Below, in pieces: positions 50,048 through 59,243 of a DNA stretch of 64,000 nt (the stretch's first letter is position 1; each line of letters begins with the position of its first letter). The DNA lies in NCBI GenBank assembly GCA_002477825.1, contig DLKT01000008.1:43189-107188 (forward strand), given 5' to 3'. Below the pieces are notes generated by a model. That model was not told where the DNA came from and made no database searches. It saw only the letters and a program-made list of their open reading frames with translations. The stretch is from Caryophanales bacterium UBA7581 (GTDB lineage: Bacteria > Bacillota_I > Bacilli_A > RFN20 > CAG-826). The position numbers and the translations under genes were made by a program.

Positions 50048-52102
50048 ATGCTAGAAAAGTTTTCAATTGAATCTCAAAAAATGATTGCGGTTGCCGAATC
50101 TTTAGCTTTTGATTTATCGAGTTCTTTTATTGGTAAAGAACATCTTTTTCTTGCTTTTTTAAAAGCACGTGATTCTTTATTATCAACACTTTTACTACCT
50201 TATGGAATCACTTATGAAGTCTTTTTAAAAGAGCTAAAGAAAAAAAGAAAAGAAGAAGACGTATATTTTATGGAGTATACTACTTCTTTTAAAGTTCTTT
50301 TAGAAAGAGCGGTACAAAAAGCAAAAGAAAACAAAGAAGAAAGAGTTTCTCTTGAATCCTTAGCCTATGTGTTAGTGGAAGATAATGAAGGCATGGTTTC
50401 TGATTTCTTAACAAATAATAAAGTCAAGAAAAAGGAAATGATGGCACAAATGGCAAAAGCAATGAAAAAGCATAGTGAATTAGAAAATATCATCGATCTG
50501 CACGAATTAAGTAAAACCAAAAAAGATCCTTTAATTGGTAGAGAAAAAGAATTAGATCAATTAATTCGCGCTTTAATCAGAAGAAATAAGCCGAACGCTC
50601 TTTTAGTTGGAGCGCCAGGAATTGGGAAAACCGCTATTGTAGAAGAATTAGCGTATTTGCTTTCTTTAAATAAAGTAAAAGGCTTAGAAAATAAAAGGAT
50701 CTATGAATTAGATCTTTCTTCCGTAGTAGGCGGAACAAAATACCGTGGAGAATTTGAAGAAAAATTAAAAAAGATCATTCGAAAAGTGAAAGAAGACGGG
50801 AACGCTATTCTGTTTATTGACGAAATCCATAATATTATTAAAGCTGGTGGAGCGGAAGGCGCTATTGATGCAAGTAATATTTTAAAGCCCTATTTATCGA
50901 GAGGAGAAATTCAACTTATAGGAGCAACGACAACGGATGAATATCATTCCACCATTGCAAAAGATAAAGCATTAAGCCGTCGTTTTCAACTGATTAAAGT
51001 CGATCCTTCTACCGCCAGTGAAACCGAAAAAATCCTACAATCTTTAGTGCCAATTTATGAGAGTTACTATCAAATTAAAATCCCTCGTAATCTAGTTCGC
51101 TTTATTGTGGATTTAGCGGATGAATATCTTCCAGCACGTTCTTTTCCAGATAAAGCTATCGATATTTTAGATAATAGTTCAGTTATTGCAAATAAAACAT
51201 TAACTAGAGAAAATATTGTGCGGACAATGGAAAGCTTTTATAATGTAACGATTGATATTCAAAACAAAGCCATTTTCACAAGAAATGAGTTAGAAAGAAA
51301 ATTAATTGGGCAGAAACCCGCTATTGAAAAGATTTATCGATGGTTAAGACTTCTTGAAAATGGGGCAAGATTGCCGTCACACCCACTTCTAGTTCTCTTT
51401 TTTGCCGGACCATCAGGCGTAGGAAAAAGTGAAGCAAGTAAAATTATTGCGGAATGCTTTTTGAAGAATAAAGAAGCTTTTATTCGCTTAGATATGGCTT
51501 CTTATCAAGATAGTGCTTCATTAAATAAACTCATTGGCTCTGCTCCCGGTTATAGTGGCTATGATAGTAAACCCACATTCATAAAAAGAATTCAAGCACA
51601 TCCAAATGCCGTAGTTTTACTAGATGAAATCGATAAAGCCCATGTCGATGTCTGCGATTTTTTCTTAAGCATTTTCGATGAAGGGTATTTTTACGATGCC
51701 ACACAAGAAAAAGTGGATTGCTCCAACATTATATTTATCATGACCTCAAATCAAGGTTTTGGTAAGGAAGAATCTTTTTCTAGAAGAATGCATTTCCATG
51801 TAGAAAATGGAAAAGAAGATATTTATACCAAATTATCTTCACAATTTCGTTTAGAATTTCTTAATCGTTTAGACGATATTATTCTTTTTGATTATTTTGA
51901 TGAAGAGGCCAAAAAGCAACTAATTCATCAGTATTTAATGTTATATCAAGAAGCACAAAGCATGGAAATTGTCAAAGAAATTCACGAAGAAGATGTCCAC
52001 GTTAACAATACAGATCTAGCGCGTTTTGGAGCAAGATACGTAAGAAGAGCGGTTATACAGAGTATATCTGAACTTTTGGACGAAAAAGAAAAAATACAAT
52101 AA
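50048..52102 (+). CDS. clpC: Clp ATPase, ClpC/ClpA class, short form
   Basis: 684 residues. A Clp N-domain (about 1-140), D1 with Walker A GAPGIGKT (188-195) and Walker B near 255-260, and D2 with Walker A GPSGVGKS (454-461) and LLDEIDKAH are all present. It is about 125 residues shorter than B. subtilis ClpC because the M-domain is missing. The expected ClpP-docking tripeptide (VGF or IGL) reads MHF at 581-583. It may therefore act with ClpP by another contact or as a stand-alone unfoldase. AGGAG precedes the ATG; ctsR and mcsAB are absent. Confidence 0.85.
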   Translation: MLEKFSIESQKMIAVAESLAFDLSSSFIGKEHLFLAFLKARDSLLSTLLLPYGITYEVFLKELKKKRKEEDVYFMEYTTSFKVLLERAVQKAKENKEERVSLESLAYVLVEDNEGMVSDFLTNNKVKKKEMMAQMAKAMKKHSELENIIDLHELSKTKKDPLIGREKELDQLIRALIRRNKPNALLVGAPGIGKTAIVEELAYLLSLNKVKGLENKRIYELDLSSVVGGTKYRGEFEEKLKKIIRKVKEDGNAILFIDEIHNIIKAGGAEGAIDASNILKPYLSRGEIQLIGATTTDEYHSTIAKDKALSRRFQLIKVDPSTASETEKILQSLVPIYESYYQIKIPRNLVRFIVDLADEYLPARSFPDKAIDILDNSSVIANKTLTRENIVRTMESFYNVTIDIQNKAIFTRNELERKLIGQKPAIEKIYRWLRLLENGARLPSHPLLVLFFAGPSGVGKSEASKIIAECFLKNKEAFIRLDMASYQDSASLNKLIGSAPGYSGYDSKPTFIKRIQAHPNAVVLLDEIDKAHVDVCDFFLSIFDEGYFYDATQEKVDCSNIIFIMTSNQGFGKEESFSRRMHFHVENGKEDIYTKLSSQFRLEFLNRLDDIILFDYFDEEAKKQLIHQYLMLYQEAQSMEIVKEIHEEDVHVNNTDLARFGARYVRRAVIQSISELLDEKEKIQ

Positions 52103-52122
52103 AGTTAGGAATTTTCAATTTT

Positions 52123-52169
52123 AAAGCGTAATGAATACTTGAGAACCTCAAGTCGATTACGCTTTTTTT
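52123..52169 (+). terminator. Intrinsic terminator of clpC
   Basis: AAAGCGTAAT (52123-52132) pairs with ATTACGCTTT (52156-52165), enclosing an ACTTGAG/CTCAAGT inner stem, with T run following. Confidence 0.92.
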
Positions 52170-52170
52170 C

Positions 52171-52199
52171 TTTACAACCAAGAAGAATTATTTTATAAT
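52171..52199 (+). promoter_or_regulatory. Promoter of the rpsF operon
   Basis: TTTACA (52171-52176), 17 bp, TATAAT (52194-52199), directly after the clpC terminator. Confidence 0.8.
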
Positions 52200-52205
52200 A
52201 ATTCT

Positions 52206-52282
52206 ACTATGGGGTGAAGGCCATAGGAATACTCTCTGCCAATGCTAAAATTGGCCAGAAAAGACCAAAGGGAGGTGTACTC
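52206..52282 (+). promoter_or_regulatory. Folded rpsF leader, possible S6:S18 autoregulatory element
   Basis: The leader between the predicted transcript start and rpsF holds two perfect hairpins: CTATGG/CCATAG (52207-52226) and GCCAAT/ATTGGC (52238-52255), then the GGGAGGTG ribosome binding site. In many bacteria the S6:S18 complex binds the rpsF leader to repress the operon. I could not match the known consensus, so function is inferred from position. Confidence 0.45.
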
Positions 52283-52573
52283 ATGAAAAAGTACGAAATT
52301 ATGTATATTGTTAGAGCTAATCTTGATGAAGAAGCACGCAAAGCTGCTATTAGCAAGATGAACGCAGTCATCACCGATAACGGTGGAACCATTGATGATG
52401 TCAATGAATGGGGACTTCGTGATTTAGCTTATCCAATCAAAGACGAAATGAAAGGATTCTACGTTGTAGTCAAAGTTACTGCTGATGCAGCGGCTACGAA
52501 AGAATTTGATCGTCTTGCCAAAATTAACAACAATATTCTTCGTCATTTGATCGTTCTCGGTCATGCTGAATAA
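52283..52573 (+). CDS. rpsF: 30S ribosomal protein S6
   Basis: 96 residues, typical S6: YEIMYIVRANLDEEARK at the start and RHLIVL near the end. Binds 16S rRNA with S18 in the platform of the small subunit. The ATG at 52283 follows GGGAGGTG; longer frames upstream run through the leader and are not credible. It is first of the rpsF-ssb-rpsR operon. Confidence 0.97.
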   Translation: MKKYEIMYIVRANLDEEARKAAISKMNAVITDNGGTIDDVNEWGLRDLAYPIKDEMKGFYVVVKVTADAAATKEFDRLAKINNNILRHLIVLGHAE

Positions 52574-52596
52574 AGAATATAAGGAGGAATTCAATC

Positions 52597-53031
52597 ATGA
52601 TTAATCGTGTCGTATTAGTAGGTCGTTTAACTAGAGATCCTGAACTTAGAAGAACAAGTTCTGGTATTGCTGTCGCATCCTTCACCATTGCGGTAGATAA
52701 CCGTGTGAAAAGCGGAGCAGAAAGAAGTGCAAGTTTTATTCCATGTACAGTTTGGAATCAAGCTGCAGACAATATGGCGAGATTTACTAGAAAAGGTTCG
52801 CTTGTTGGTGTTGAAGGTCGTTTAAATCAACGTACTTATGACGCTAAAGACGGACGTAAAGTAAATGTTTTAGAAGTCATTTGTGATTCTGTCCAATTCT
52901 TAGAACCAAAAGGCACGAGCACCGAAACGGCGCCAAAAGAAGAAACGCCAGTTTTCGATGACATGGCTGAAGATAGTGGCAATCGTAACTTATCATCTAT
53001 TGATATTCCAGATGATGATTTGCCATTTTAA
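52597..53031 (+). CDS. ssb: Single-stranded DNA-binding protein
   Basis: 144 residues: an OB-fold (about 1-105, MINRVVLVGRLTRDPELR with the aromatic and basic ssDNA-binding residues), an acidic linker and the conserved tip DDDLPF that recruits repair and replication partners. AAGGAGG precedes the ATG. It sits between rpsF and rpsR as in most Bacillota. Confidence 0.97.
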   Translation: MINRVVLVGRLTRDPELRRTSSGIAVASFTIAVDNRVKSGAERSASFIPCTVWNQAADNMARFTRKGSLVGVEGRLNQRTYDAKDGRKVNVLEVICDSVQFLEPKGTSTETAPKEETPVFDDMAEDSGNRNLSSIDIPDDDLPF

Positions 53032-53068
53032 AAAATAAAAAATTAATCAATGAAAGGTGGATGAAACA

Positions 53069-53296
53069 ATGGGTTTCAAAAAAATTAGACCTCGTAAAAA
53101 GGTTTGCTATTTCACCAAAAATAAAGTTGCATATATCGACTACAAAGATGTCGAATTATTAAAGAGATTTATTTCTCCAAACGGTAAAATCACTCCACGT
53201 CGTGTGACTGGTACCTGTGCAAAATATCAACGTGAATTAGCGAAAGCAATTAAAAATGCTCGTTATATGGCTTTATTACCATATGTTATCGACTAA
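53069..53296 (+). CDS. rpsR: 30S ribosomal protein S18
   Basis: 75 residues, standard length, with the core [19 protein letters not shown] and [10 protein letters not shown]. The ATG at 53069 follows AAAGGTGG; the upstream GTG at 53057 lies within that site. It partners with S6 on 16S rRNA. Confidence 0.96.
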   Translation: MGFKKIRPRKKVCYFTKNKVAYIDYKDVELLKRFISPNGKITPRRVTGTCAKYQRELAKAIKNARYMALLPYVID

Positions 53297-53312
53297 TTAA
53301 ATTAAAAAACAT

Positions 53313-53344
53313 AAGGCCTCCGAAGTATGGTTTCGGGGGCTTTT
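53313..53344 (+). terminator. Intrinsic terminator of the rpsF-ssb-rpsR operon
   Basis: GCCTCCGAA and TTCGGGGGC arms (with one G-T pair) around a short loop, then T-rich sequence. Confidence 0.88.
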
Positions 53345-53371
53345 CTTCTAATAGGGAAAGGAGAGGAAAAA

Positions 53372-54298
53372 ATGAATAAATTAAAATATTTAACGGATGC
53401 AGCAATGACAACCGCTATTGCGATTGCTATCCTTTTAATTTCTCATGTAACGGGATTAGAAATAGAAGAATTATTTCCTTTTTTAATTCCTATTCCAGTG
53501 GCTCTTTATACGATGCGATATGGTTTCGTTAAAGGATTAATTCCTATGATTGCCATTTCAAGTTTGTCGTTAGCGCATAATCCATTACACGGACTATTTT
53601 TCGTTTTAAGTGGCAATTTGATTGGATTATTGTATGGATTAAGTCTTTATAAAACGAAAAAGCAAGGCGTTCATATTACTATTGCCGTTTTAGGCTCTGT
53701 TGTGATTAATGTTTTAACCATGCTTGTTTTCTCTCAACTTCTTTATGGCTATTCGATTTATGATGAAATTTCTTCGGTTCTGCAGGCTTTATTTGAAAGA
53801 TTACCTCAATTAAATAATGAAACGAAAATTATGGTTGAAGCCATTTCTAAAGGATTAGTGCCTAGTATTATTGCGATTATGAGTCTTTTAGAAGGCGTGT
53901 TATTTCATTATGTTACTTTGCTTTTATCAAAAAGAATATTTCAACATGAGACAGAGCAATTTTCATTTCAAAAAATTCGATTCCCATTTGCGGTTAACAT
54001 CGTATTCTGCATGATGAGCATTCTTGTTTTTGGCTCAATGATGTTTTATCAACAATTTCCAAGTTGGCTTCGCACCCTATGGGAAATTCTTTTAAATATC
54101 ATTATTATTCTCTCTTTAGTCTACTTATTAATTTCTTTAGTTTATTTTTCTCAACTTGCACGAAAAAAGAATAAAATGTGGATTTATTTGCTTGCCTGTT
54201 TATTTATCGTATTATTCCCACTTCATGTCATTAACGGAGTAGTACAATCTTTTATTTCTTACCATAAAGAAAAAGATTTAAATAAAAAAGAAAACTAA
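53372..54298 (+). CDS. YybS-like (DUF2232) membrane protein
   Basis: 308 residues with about eight hydrophobic segments and a basic C-terminal tail. Its place between rpsR and gdpP is that of yybS in Bacillus, and the N-terminal half (LKYLTDAAMTTAIAIAILLI, PIPVALYTMRYGFVKG) fits the DUF2232 family. Function is unknown; the topology resembles ECF-type S components. GGAGAGG precedes the ATG. Confidence 0.8.
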   Translation: MNKLKYLTDAAMTTAIAIAILLISHVTGLEIEELFPFLIPIPVALYTMRYGFVKGLIPMIAISSLSLAHNPLHGLFFVLSGNLIGLLYGLSLYKTKKQGVHITIAVLGSVVINVLTMLVFSQLLYGYSIYDEISSVLQALFERLPQLNNETKIMVEAISKGLVPSIIAIMSLLEGVLFHYVTLLLSKRIFQHETEQFSFQKIRFPFAVNIVFCMMSILVFGSMMFYQQFPSWLRTLWEILLNIIIILSLVYLLISLVYFSQLARKKNKMWIYLLACLFIVLFPLHVINGVVQSFISYHKEKDLNKKEN

Positions 54299-54326
54299 AA
54301 TAATCCAATTTACCGCGCTTAAAAAT

Positions 54327-54354
54327 AATAGAACTATGTTCTATTTTATTTTTA
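54327..54354 (+). terminator. Intrinsic terminator between yybS and gdpP
   Basis: AATAGAAC (54327-54334), TAT, GTTCTATT (54338-54345), then a T-rich tail. Confidence 0.82.
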
Positions 54355-54366
54355 ATGGGTGACGTG

Positions 54367-54372
54367 TATAAT
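54367..54372 (+). promoter_or_regulatory. -10 box of gdpP
   Basis: TATAAT with weak TTTTAT at the -35 position. It implies a transcript start near 54380, which supports the downstream GTG start of gdpP rather than ATG 54384. Confidence 0.55.
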
Positions 54373-54401
54373 ATACTTAAATAATGATTGAGGTGATCAT
54401 C

Positions 54402-56606
54402 GTGAAAAAAGTTCCGACTTCATATTCAATGAATGCAGTTACGGCTTTACAAGCGAAAAAGAAGAAAAAAAAGAATCGAACCAATATTAGCCATGTATTA
54501 CATAAATTTACAGTAATTGGCTCTATTCTTGGCTTTATACAAATCGTATTTATTATCGCTTTTATTTTATTACTCCAAAATAAAGCTTCAATTCCATGGA
54601 TGGATTCGTTATCCAAAAATACATTAGCGATATCCATTATTTTTTCCGCTTTCATCTTTATTGATGCACTTTTAGTATTGATTTATATTTCAAAACTTGT
54701 ACGTGTGTCCCATAAAACGGATTTAGATGTAGCAAGCATTATTGGTCAAGATGTAAAAGAAGCCTATGATTTCTCACGCTTAGGATTAGCGGTTGTTGAT
54801 AAAAATGACATGGTCATTTGGACCAATGAATTCTTAAGTAGCCGTCAAATCAATATGCTTGATATGAATATTTATAGCTTATTTGAACCACTTCGTTTCT
54901 TTAAGAGTGAAGAAGAAACTGAACAAAAAACAGTGCAAATCAAAGTCAATAACACAACATTTGATGTGGAATATTTACGTGATTCAAGATTATTCTTATT
55001 CCGCGATGTTTCCGATTATACCGAAGAACATGAAATGGCTTTAAAAGAAGCAATTGTTATCGGTAAATTAGTTATTGATACTTATGATGAATTATCGAAA
55101 ATTTTAGAAACTAAGAAATTTAATGATGTCGTTATTGAAACGCATCACTTAATCGATAAATATTTCTCTGAGCATGGCGCACTTGCGGTTATGTCCAATG
55201 ATGATGAATTCTTAATTATTAGTAACTTTGAAAACTTTAATAAGATGCGTGAAGAACGTTTTACTTTATTAGAAACTATTCGTGAAAATTCTCGTGGTGA
55301 TGACGCAACGGTTATGACGGTTTCTATTGGTTTCGCTCATGGCTTCAATGAAAGTATTGTATCTCTTGAAAGCAAAGCAACAAGAGCGTGTTCCACTGCT
55401 TTACGTCGTGGTGGCGACCAAATTATTGTTTCGGATATTGATGGTCAAACCGTATTTGGTGGAACCAATAAAGTGCAAAGACAGCAGAATTTAGTGCGTT
55501 ATCGTACCTATGCTCAATCTTTATCTTCCAGTATTCGTGAAGCATCCAATGTCATTATCTCTGGACATAAAATTTCCGATATGGATAGCTTAGGTAGTTC
55601 ATTAGGATTTTATTCTTTTGTAAAAACGGTACATCGTAATAATGGTGAAAGTATTCCTGCTTATGTAGTATTTGATAGCAACTCAGCGCAATCGAATACT
55701 TTAACGGCATTTCAAACATTGCGTTCATCAGGATTAAAATCTATCTTTATTACTCCGAATGATGTTCCTGATTTAATGGATGATCGTTCTTTAATTATTC
55801 TTACCGATGTATATAACCCCGTTGGTTCGTTGCTAAGTAAAATTTTTGATAGAAATAGTAAATCTATGACGCCAAGTAAAGTCATCGTATTTGATCACCA
55901 CATGAAAAATACAAAAGATATGGAAATTGCTCCTATTCTTGAATGCGTTGATCCATCGATTTCTTCTTGTTCAGAAATGGTAACTCACTTACTTCAATAT
56001 ACCGAAGAAGATTGTAAGATGAATCCATTAATCGCGGATGTTTTATTATCTGGTATTATGCTAGATACTGGTTTCTTTAAAAACCGTGTAGATACCACAA
56101 CATATTCCGCTTGTAATATGCTTGTTCAACGGGGTGCTAAATCAGAAAATGCCAGTAATATGTTAAAAGAAGCTTATGAAACCTATCAATTAAAATGTAG
56201 TATTGGTGCGGGAACATCTGCTGTATATAATTCTTTGAATTTCTATATTAGTGGTGGCATTCACATTTTCATTATTTGTGCAACTGATCCTAAAAATCCA
56301 AACTCACTTTTAGATGAAGATATTTTAGCTAAAGTAGCGGATGAGCACGTAGCTACAAAGGACGTTGATGCTTGCTTTGTTATTGGTAAAGTAAGTGATA
56401 ATGGCATTAAAGTGAGTTGCCGCGGTAATGGCAAATATAACGTACAACGTGTCGCAGAAAGCTTCCCAGATGGCTATGGTGGTGGCGAATTTGATCGCGC
56501 GGCGGTATTATTCACAACCCATGGCTTAACGGTAGAAGATGTGCGTGAAAAAGTAAGAGAAAAAATACTTGAGTTATCCGATTTAAGCGATTCTCAAGAA
56601 GCTTAA
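54402..56606 (+). CDS. gdpP: Cyclic-di-AMP phosphodiesterase GdpP
   Basis: 734 residues, membrane bound. Two transmembrane helices (about 37-58 and 77-96), a degenerate PAS region, a degenerate GGDEF domain (SNDDEF, RRGGDQ) and a DHH/DHHA1 phosphodiesterase with GHKISDMDSLG and FDHHMKN. It hydrolyses c-di-AMP and so affects potassium and cell-wall balance. The DHHA1 glycine motif reads GGGEFDRAA where GGGH is usual. The GTG at 54402 follows AGGTGATC. Confidence 0.93.
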   Translation: MKKVPTSYSMNAVTALQAKKKKKKNRTNISHVLHKFTVIGSILGFIQIVFIIAFILLLQNKASIPWMDSLSKNTLAISIIFSAFIFIDALLVLIYISKLVRVSHKTDLDVASIIGQDVKEAYDFSRLGLAVVDKNDMVIWTNEFLSSRQINMLDMNIYSLFEPLRFFKSEEETEQKTVQIKVNNTTFDVEYLRDSRLFLFRDVSDYTEEHEMALKEAIVIGKLVIDTYDELSKILETKKFNDVVIETHHLIDKYFSEHGALAVMSNDDEFLIISNFENFNKMREERFTLLETIRENSRGDDATVMTVSIGFAHGFNESIVSLESKATRACSTALRRGGDQIIVSDIDGQTVFGGTNKVQRQQNLVRYRTYAQSLSSSIREASNVIISGHKISDMDSLGSSLGFYSFVKTVHRNNGESIPAYVVFDSNSAQSNTLTAFQTLRSSGLKSIFITPNDVPDLMDDRSLIILTDVYNPVGSLLSKIFDRNSKSMTPSKVIVFDHHMKNTKDMEIAPILECVDPSISSCSEMVTHLLQYTEEDCKMNPLIADVLLSGIMLDTGFFKNRVDTTTYSACNMLVQRGAKSENASNMLKEAYETYQLKCSIGAGTSAVYNSLNFYISGGIHIFIICATDPKNPNSLLDEDILAKVADEHVATKDVDACFVIGKVSDNGIKVSCRGNGKYNVQRVAESFPDGYGGGEFDRAAVLFTTHGLTVEDVREKVREKILELSDLSDSQEA

Positions 56607-56632
56607 TTAGAAGTAAAAGGAGGGACTTCTTT

Positions 56633-57085
56633 ATGCAAGTTATTTTATTACAAGATGTAAGAGGCGTAGGAAAAAAAGGACAAACTGTCGATGTAAGTGA
56701 TGGTTATGGCAATAACTTCTTATTACCTCGTCGTTTAGCAGTTCTTGCTACGAAAAGAAGTCGTGAGATTTTAGATAATCAAATCGAAGCAAAAAAACAA
56801 GAAGAAGCCAATAAGAAAAAAGAAGCGGAAGAACTTGTTGTCCGTTTAAAAGATATTATTTTAGAGTTCCAAGCAACACCAGGAAAAGATGGAAGGATGT
56901 TTGGTTCTATTTCCAGTAAACAAGTTTGTGAAGCAATGAAAGAAAGACATGGTATTCTTTTAGATAAACGTAAATTTGTGGAGAAAGACACCGTCAATGT
57001 CTTTGGTATAACCACAATGAAAATTGAACTTTATAAGGGCGTTATTGGCACATTTAAAGTTCATGTGAGTGAAAAAGTGCGGTGA
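56633..57085 (+). CDS. rplI: 50S ribosomal protein L9
   Basis: 150 residues: the N-terminal RNA-binding domain (VILLQDVRGVGKKGQTVDVSDGYGNNF), the long connecting helix rich in Lys and Glu, and the C-terminal domain. AAGGAGGG precedes the ATG. Its TGA overlaps a GTG and is close to the start of dnaB, suggesting translational coupling. Confidence 0.97.
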   Translation: MQVILLQDVRGVGKKGQTVDVSDGYGNNFLLPRRLAVLATKRSREILDNQIEAKKQEEANKKKEAEELVVRLKDIILEFQATPGKDGRMFGSISSKQVCEAMKERHGILLDKRKFVEKDTVNVFGITTMKIELYKGVIGTFKVHVSEKVR

Positions 57086-57090
57086 AATCC

Positions 57091-58488
57091 ATGATTGAGA
57101 AGCAACCGAACAATATTGAAGTAGAAAAAACAGTATTAGGCGCGATGATGCTTTCAAAGGAATCGCTTTTGGATGCATCAAGCCTACTTGAAGAAGAAGA
57201 CTTTTATGATATCAAGCACCGAATTATTTTTAGTGCTATTTTAGACGTACAACAAAAAGGGATTCCGGTTGATATCAAAACCGTAACGGAAGCATTAATC
57301 AATTTAAAAGAATTAGATAAAGTAGGTGGAGTTGAATATTTACAAGAACTCTGTGAATCCATTGTAAGTTTTTCTAGTACCGAACACTATATTCATATCG
57401 TCCAAGATCAATCCTATTTACGTTCGTTATTAAATACGATGGATGATATTATCAAAGAATATAACGAAAATGAAATTGAAGATATTGGTACCTTTATTGG
57501 TGATGCAGCAAGAAGAGTGGATAAAGCCGCAGAAAAAAGAAGAATTAGTTCTTTCTCCACTTCTAAACAAGTGACTGAAAAAGTGCGCCAAATGCTTTTA
57601 ACCCAGAAAAAAGCTTCCGAAGATGGCGTTACAGGGGTAACGACTGGATATCGTGAGCTTAATATGAAAACGCATGGTTTTCAACCATCCGATATTATTA
57701 TTTTAGCAGCCCGTCCTTCGGTTGGTAAAACGGCTTTAGGATTAAACATTGCTTTTAATGCAGCTTCTAAAACGAATACACCTGTCGCTATTTTCTCATT
57801 AGAAATGCCATCCGAACAATTGATTTTACGTTTATTAGCGAATCGTTCCTGTGTAGATTTAGGAAAAATTCAAACAGGTTTTCTCACAAAACGTGAACAA
57901 TTAGAATTAGAAAGAGCGATGAATGAACTTGCTGAAACTAAACTCTACATTGATGACACTCCAGGTATTAAATTAATGGATATTTTAGCGAAATCTAGAA
58001 AACTTAAAACCGAATGTCCTGATCTTTCATTAATTATGATTGACTATATCGGTTTAATTACTACCGGCGCTAAAAAGATTGAAAGTCGTCAATTAGAAGT
58101 ATCAGAAATCTCACGTTCTTTAAAGGAACTAGCGCGTGAATTAAAAATACCTATTCTTGTAATTAGCCAGCTTTCTCGTGCGGTAGATAGCCGTACAGGA
58201 AGCAAAAAACCTGTTTTAAGTGACTTACGTGAATCCGGATCTATTGAACAAGATGCGGACCAAGTTTTATTGCTTTATCGAGAAGATTACTATGCGCAAG
58301 ATAAAAAAGGCGACGCTAATAAAGAAGAGATGAAAGCGCCAAATGGAGAAGATGCAAGTGTCTCTATTGTAAAAGTATTAATTGCTAAAAACCGTAATGG
58401 CCAAATTGGTGAAGTTGAATTAACCTTTACGAAAAGCATTGGCCGTTTTGATGATTCTGCTCGTCCCCATGAAGAGGAAGATGAGTAA
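57091..58488 (+). CDS. dnaB: Replicative DNA helicase DnaB (DnaC in Bacillus)
   Basis: 465 residues. An N-terminal primase-binding domain (PNNIEVEKTVLGAMML) precedes a RecA-like core with Walker A ARPSVGKTALG, Walker B LIMIDYIGL and the DnaB signature LSRAVDSRTGSKKPVLSDLR. Unwinds the fork as a hexamer. I chose the ATG at 57091 for the GGTGA just upstream; the GTG at 57082 overlapping the rplI stop is possible. Confidence 0.96.
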   Translation: MIEKQPNNIEVEKTVLGAMMLSKESLLDASSLLEEEDFYDIKHRIIFSAILDVQQKGIPVDIKTVTEALINLKELDKVGGVEYLQELCESIVSFSSTEHYIHIVQDQSYLRSLLNTMDDIIKEYNENEIEDIGTFIGDAARRVDKAAEKRRISSFSTSKQVTEKVRQMLLTQKKASEDGVTGVTTGYRELNMKTHGFQPSDIIILAARPSVGKTALGLNIAFNAASKTNTPVAIFSLEMPSEQLILRLLANRSCVDLGKIQTGFLTKREQLELERAMNELAETKLYIDDTPGIKLMDILAKSRKLKTECPDLSLIMIDYIGLITTGAKKIESRQLEVSEISRSLKELARELKIPILVISQLSRAVDSRTGSKKPVLSDLRESGSIEQDADQVLLLYREDYYAQDKKGDANKEEMKAPNGEDASVSIVKVLIAKNRNGQIGEVELTFTKSIGRFDDSARPHEEEDE

Positions 58489-59243
58489 TGGAATTTTACG
58501 TTTTAGCTAGTGGTTCCAAAGGAAATGCGACATTAGTAGCGTCTCATCAACATGTAATATTAATCGATATGGGGCTTACCCAAAAAAGATTTTTAGAGCA
58601 GTTATCCAAGACTCCTTATCGATTAGAAGACATTTCTGCTATTTTAATCACACATGATCATAGTGATCACACGGCAGGATTGCGCTTTTTAAAAGACATC
58701 CCTATGTTTGCTGGAGAAGGTACGTATGATATCGATGAATCTGGTTATTTAGACCCATATAGTCACTACGACATTGCAGGCTTTCATGTTTTTACTTTAC
58801 CGACTTCTCATGATGCTAAGAATCCTTTAGGCTTTGTGATTGAAGATGACGAAGAAAAATTAGTGTACATGACAGACACTGGCTATGTAAGTGAAAACAA
58901 TTTAAAACATATGCAGAATGCAGATTATTACATCTTTGAAAGCAATCATAATGTAAGAATGCTATTGGCCACAAATCGACCTTATGAATTAAAGCAAAGA
59001 ATTTTAGGCGATGAAGGTCACTTAAGTAATGAAGATAGTGCTTACTATTTAACGCAGTGCATCGGTGATAAAACCAAAGAAATTGTCTTAGCGCACTTAT
59101 CACAAGAAGCAAATACGGAAGAAAAAGCTTTAGAAGCATATTTACGCGTATTTAGAAAAGAAAAAATAAACCCAGATCGGTTTCAAATTCGAGCCGCTTC
59201 TCAATATGAGATACTCATCGGTGGAGATAAAATAAAGTTATGA
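58488..59243 (+). CDS. walJ: MBL-fold hydrolase WalJ (YycJ)
   Basis: 251 residues, metallo-beta-lactamase fold. The metal motif THDHSDH and ASGSKGNATLVA near the start are typical of the WalJ/YycJ family, linked to cell division and DNA replication coordination in streptococci and Bacillus. The ATG overlaps the dnaB stop (TAATG). walK and walR are not in the window. Confidence 0.9.
   Translation: MEFYVLASGSKGNATLVASHQHVILIDMGLTQKRFLEQLSKTPYRLEDISAILITHDHSDHTAGLRFLKDIPMFAGEGTYDIDESGYLDPYSHYDIAGFHVFTLPTSHDAKNPLGFVIEDDEEKLVYMTDTGYVSENNLKHMQNADYYIFESNHNVRMLLATNRPYELKQRILGDEGHLSNEDSAYYLTQCIGDKTKEIVLAHLSQEANTEEKALEAYLRVFRKEKINPDRFQIRAASQYEILIGGDKIKL

Noticed and set aside
58816..59139. 107-codon minus-strand frame opposite walJ
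   Set aside because: It lies wholly antisense to a conserved gene, with no ribosome binding site or family features.
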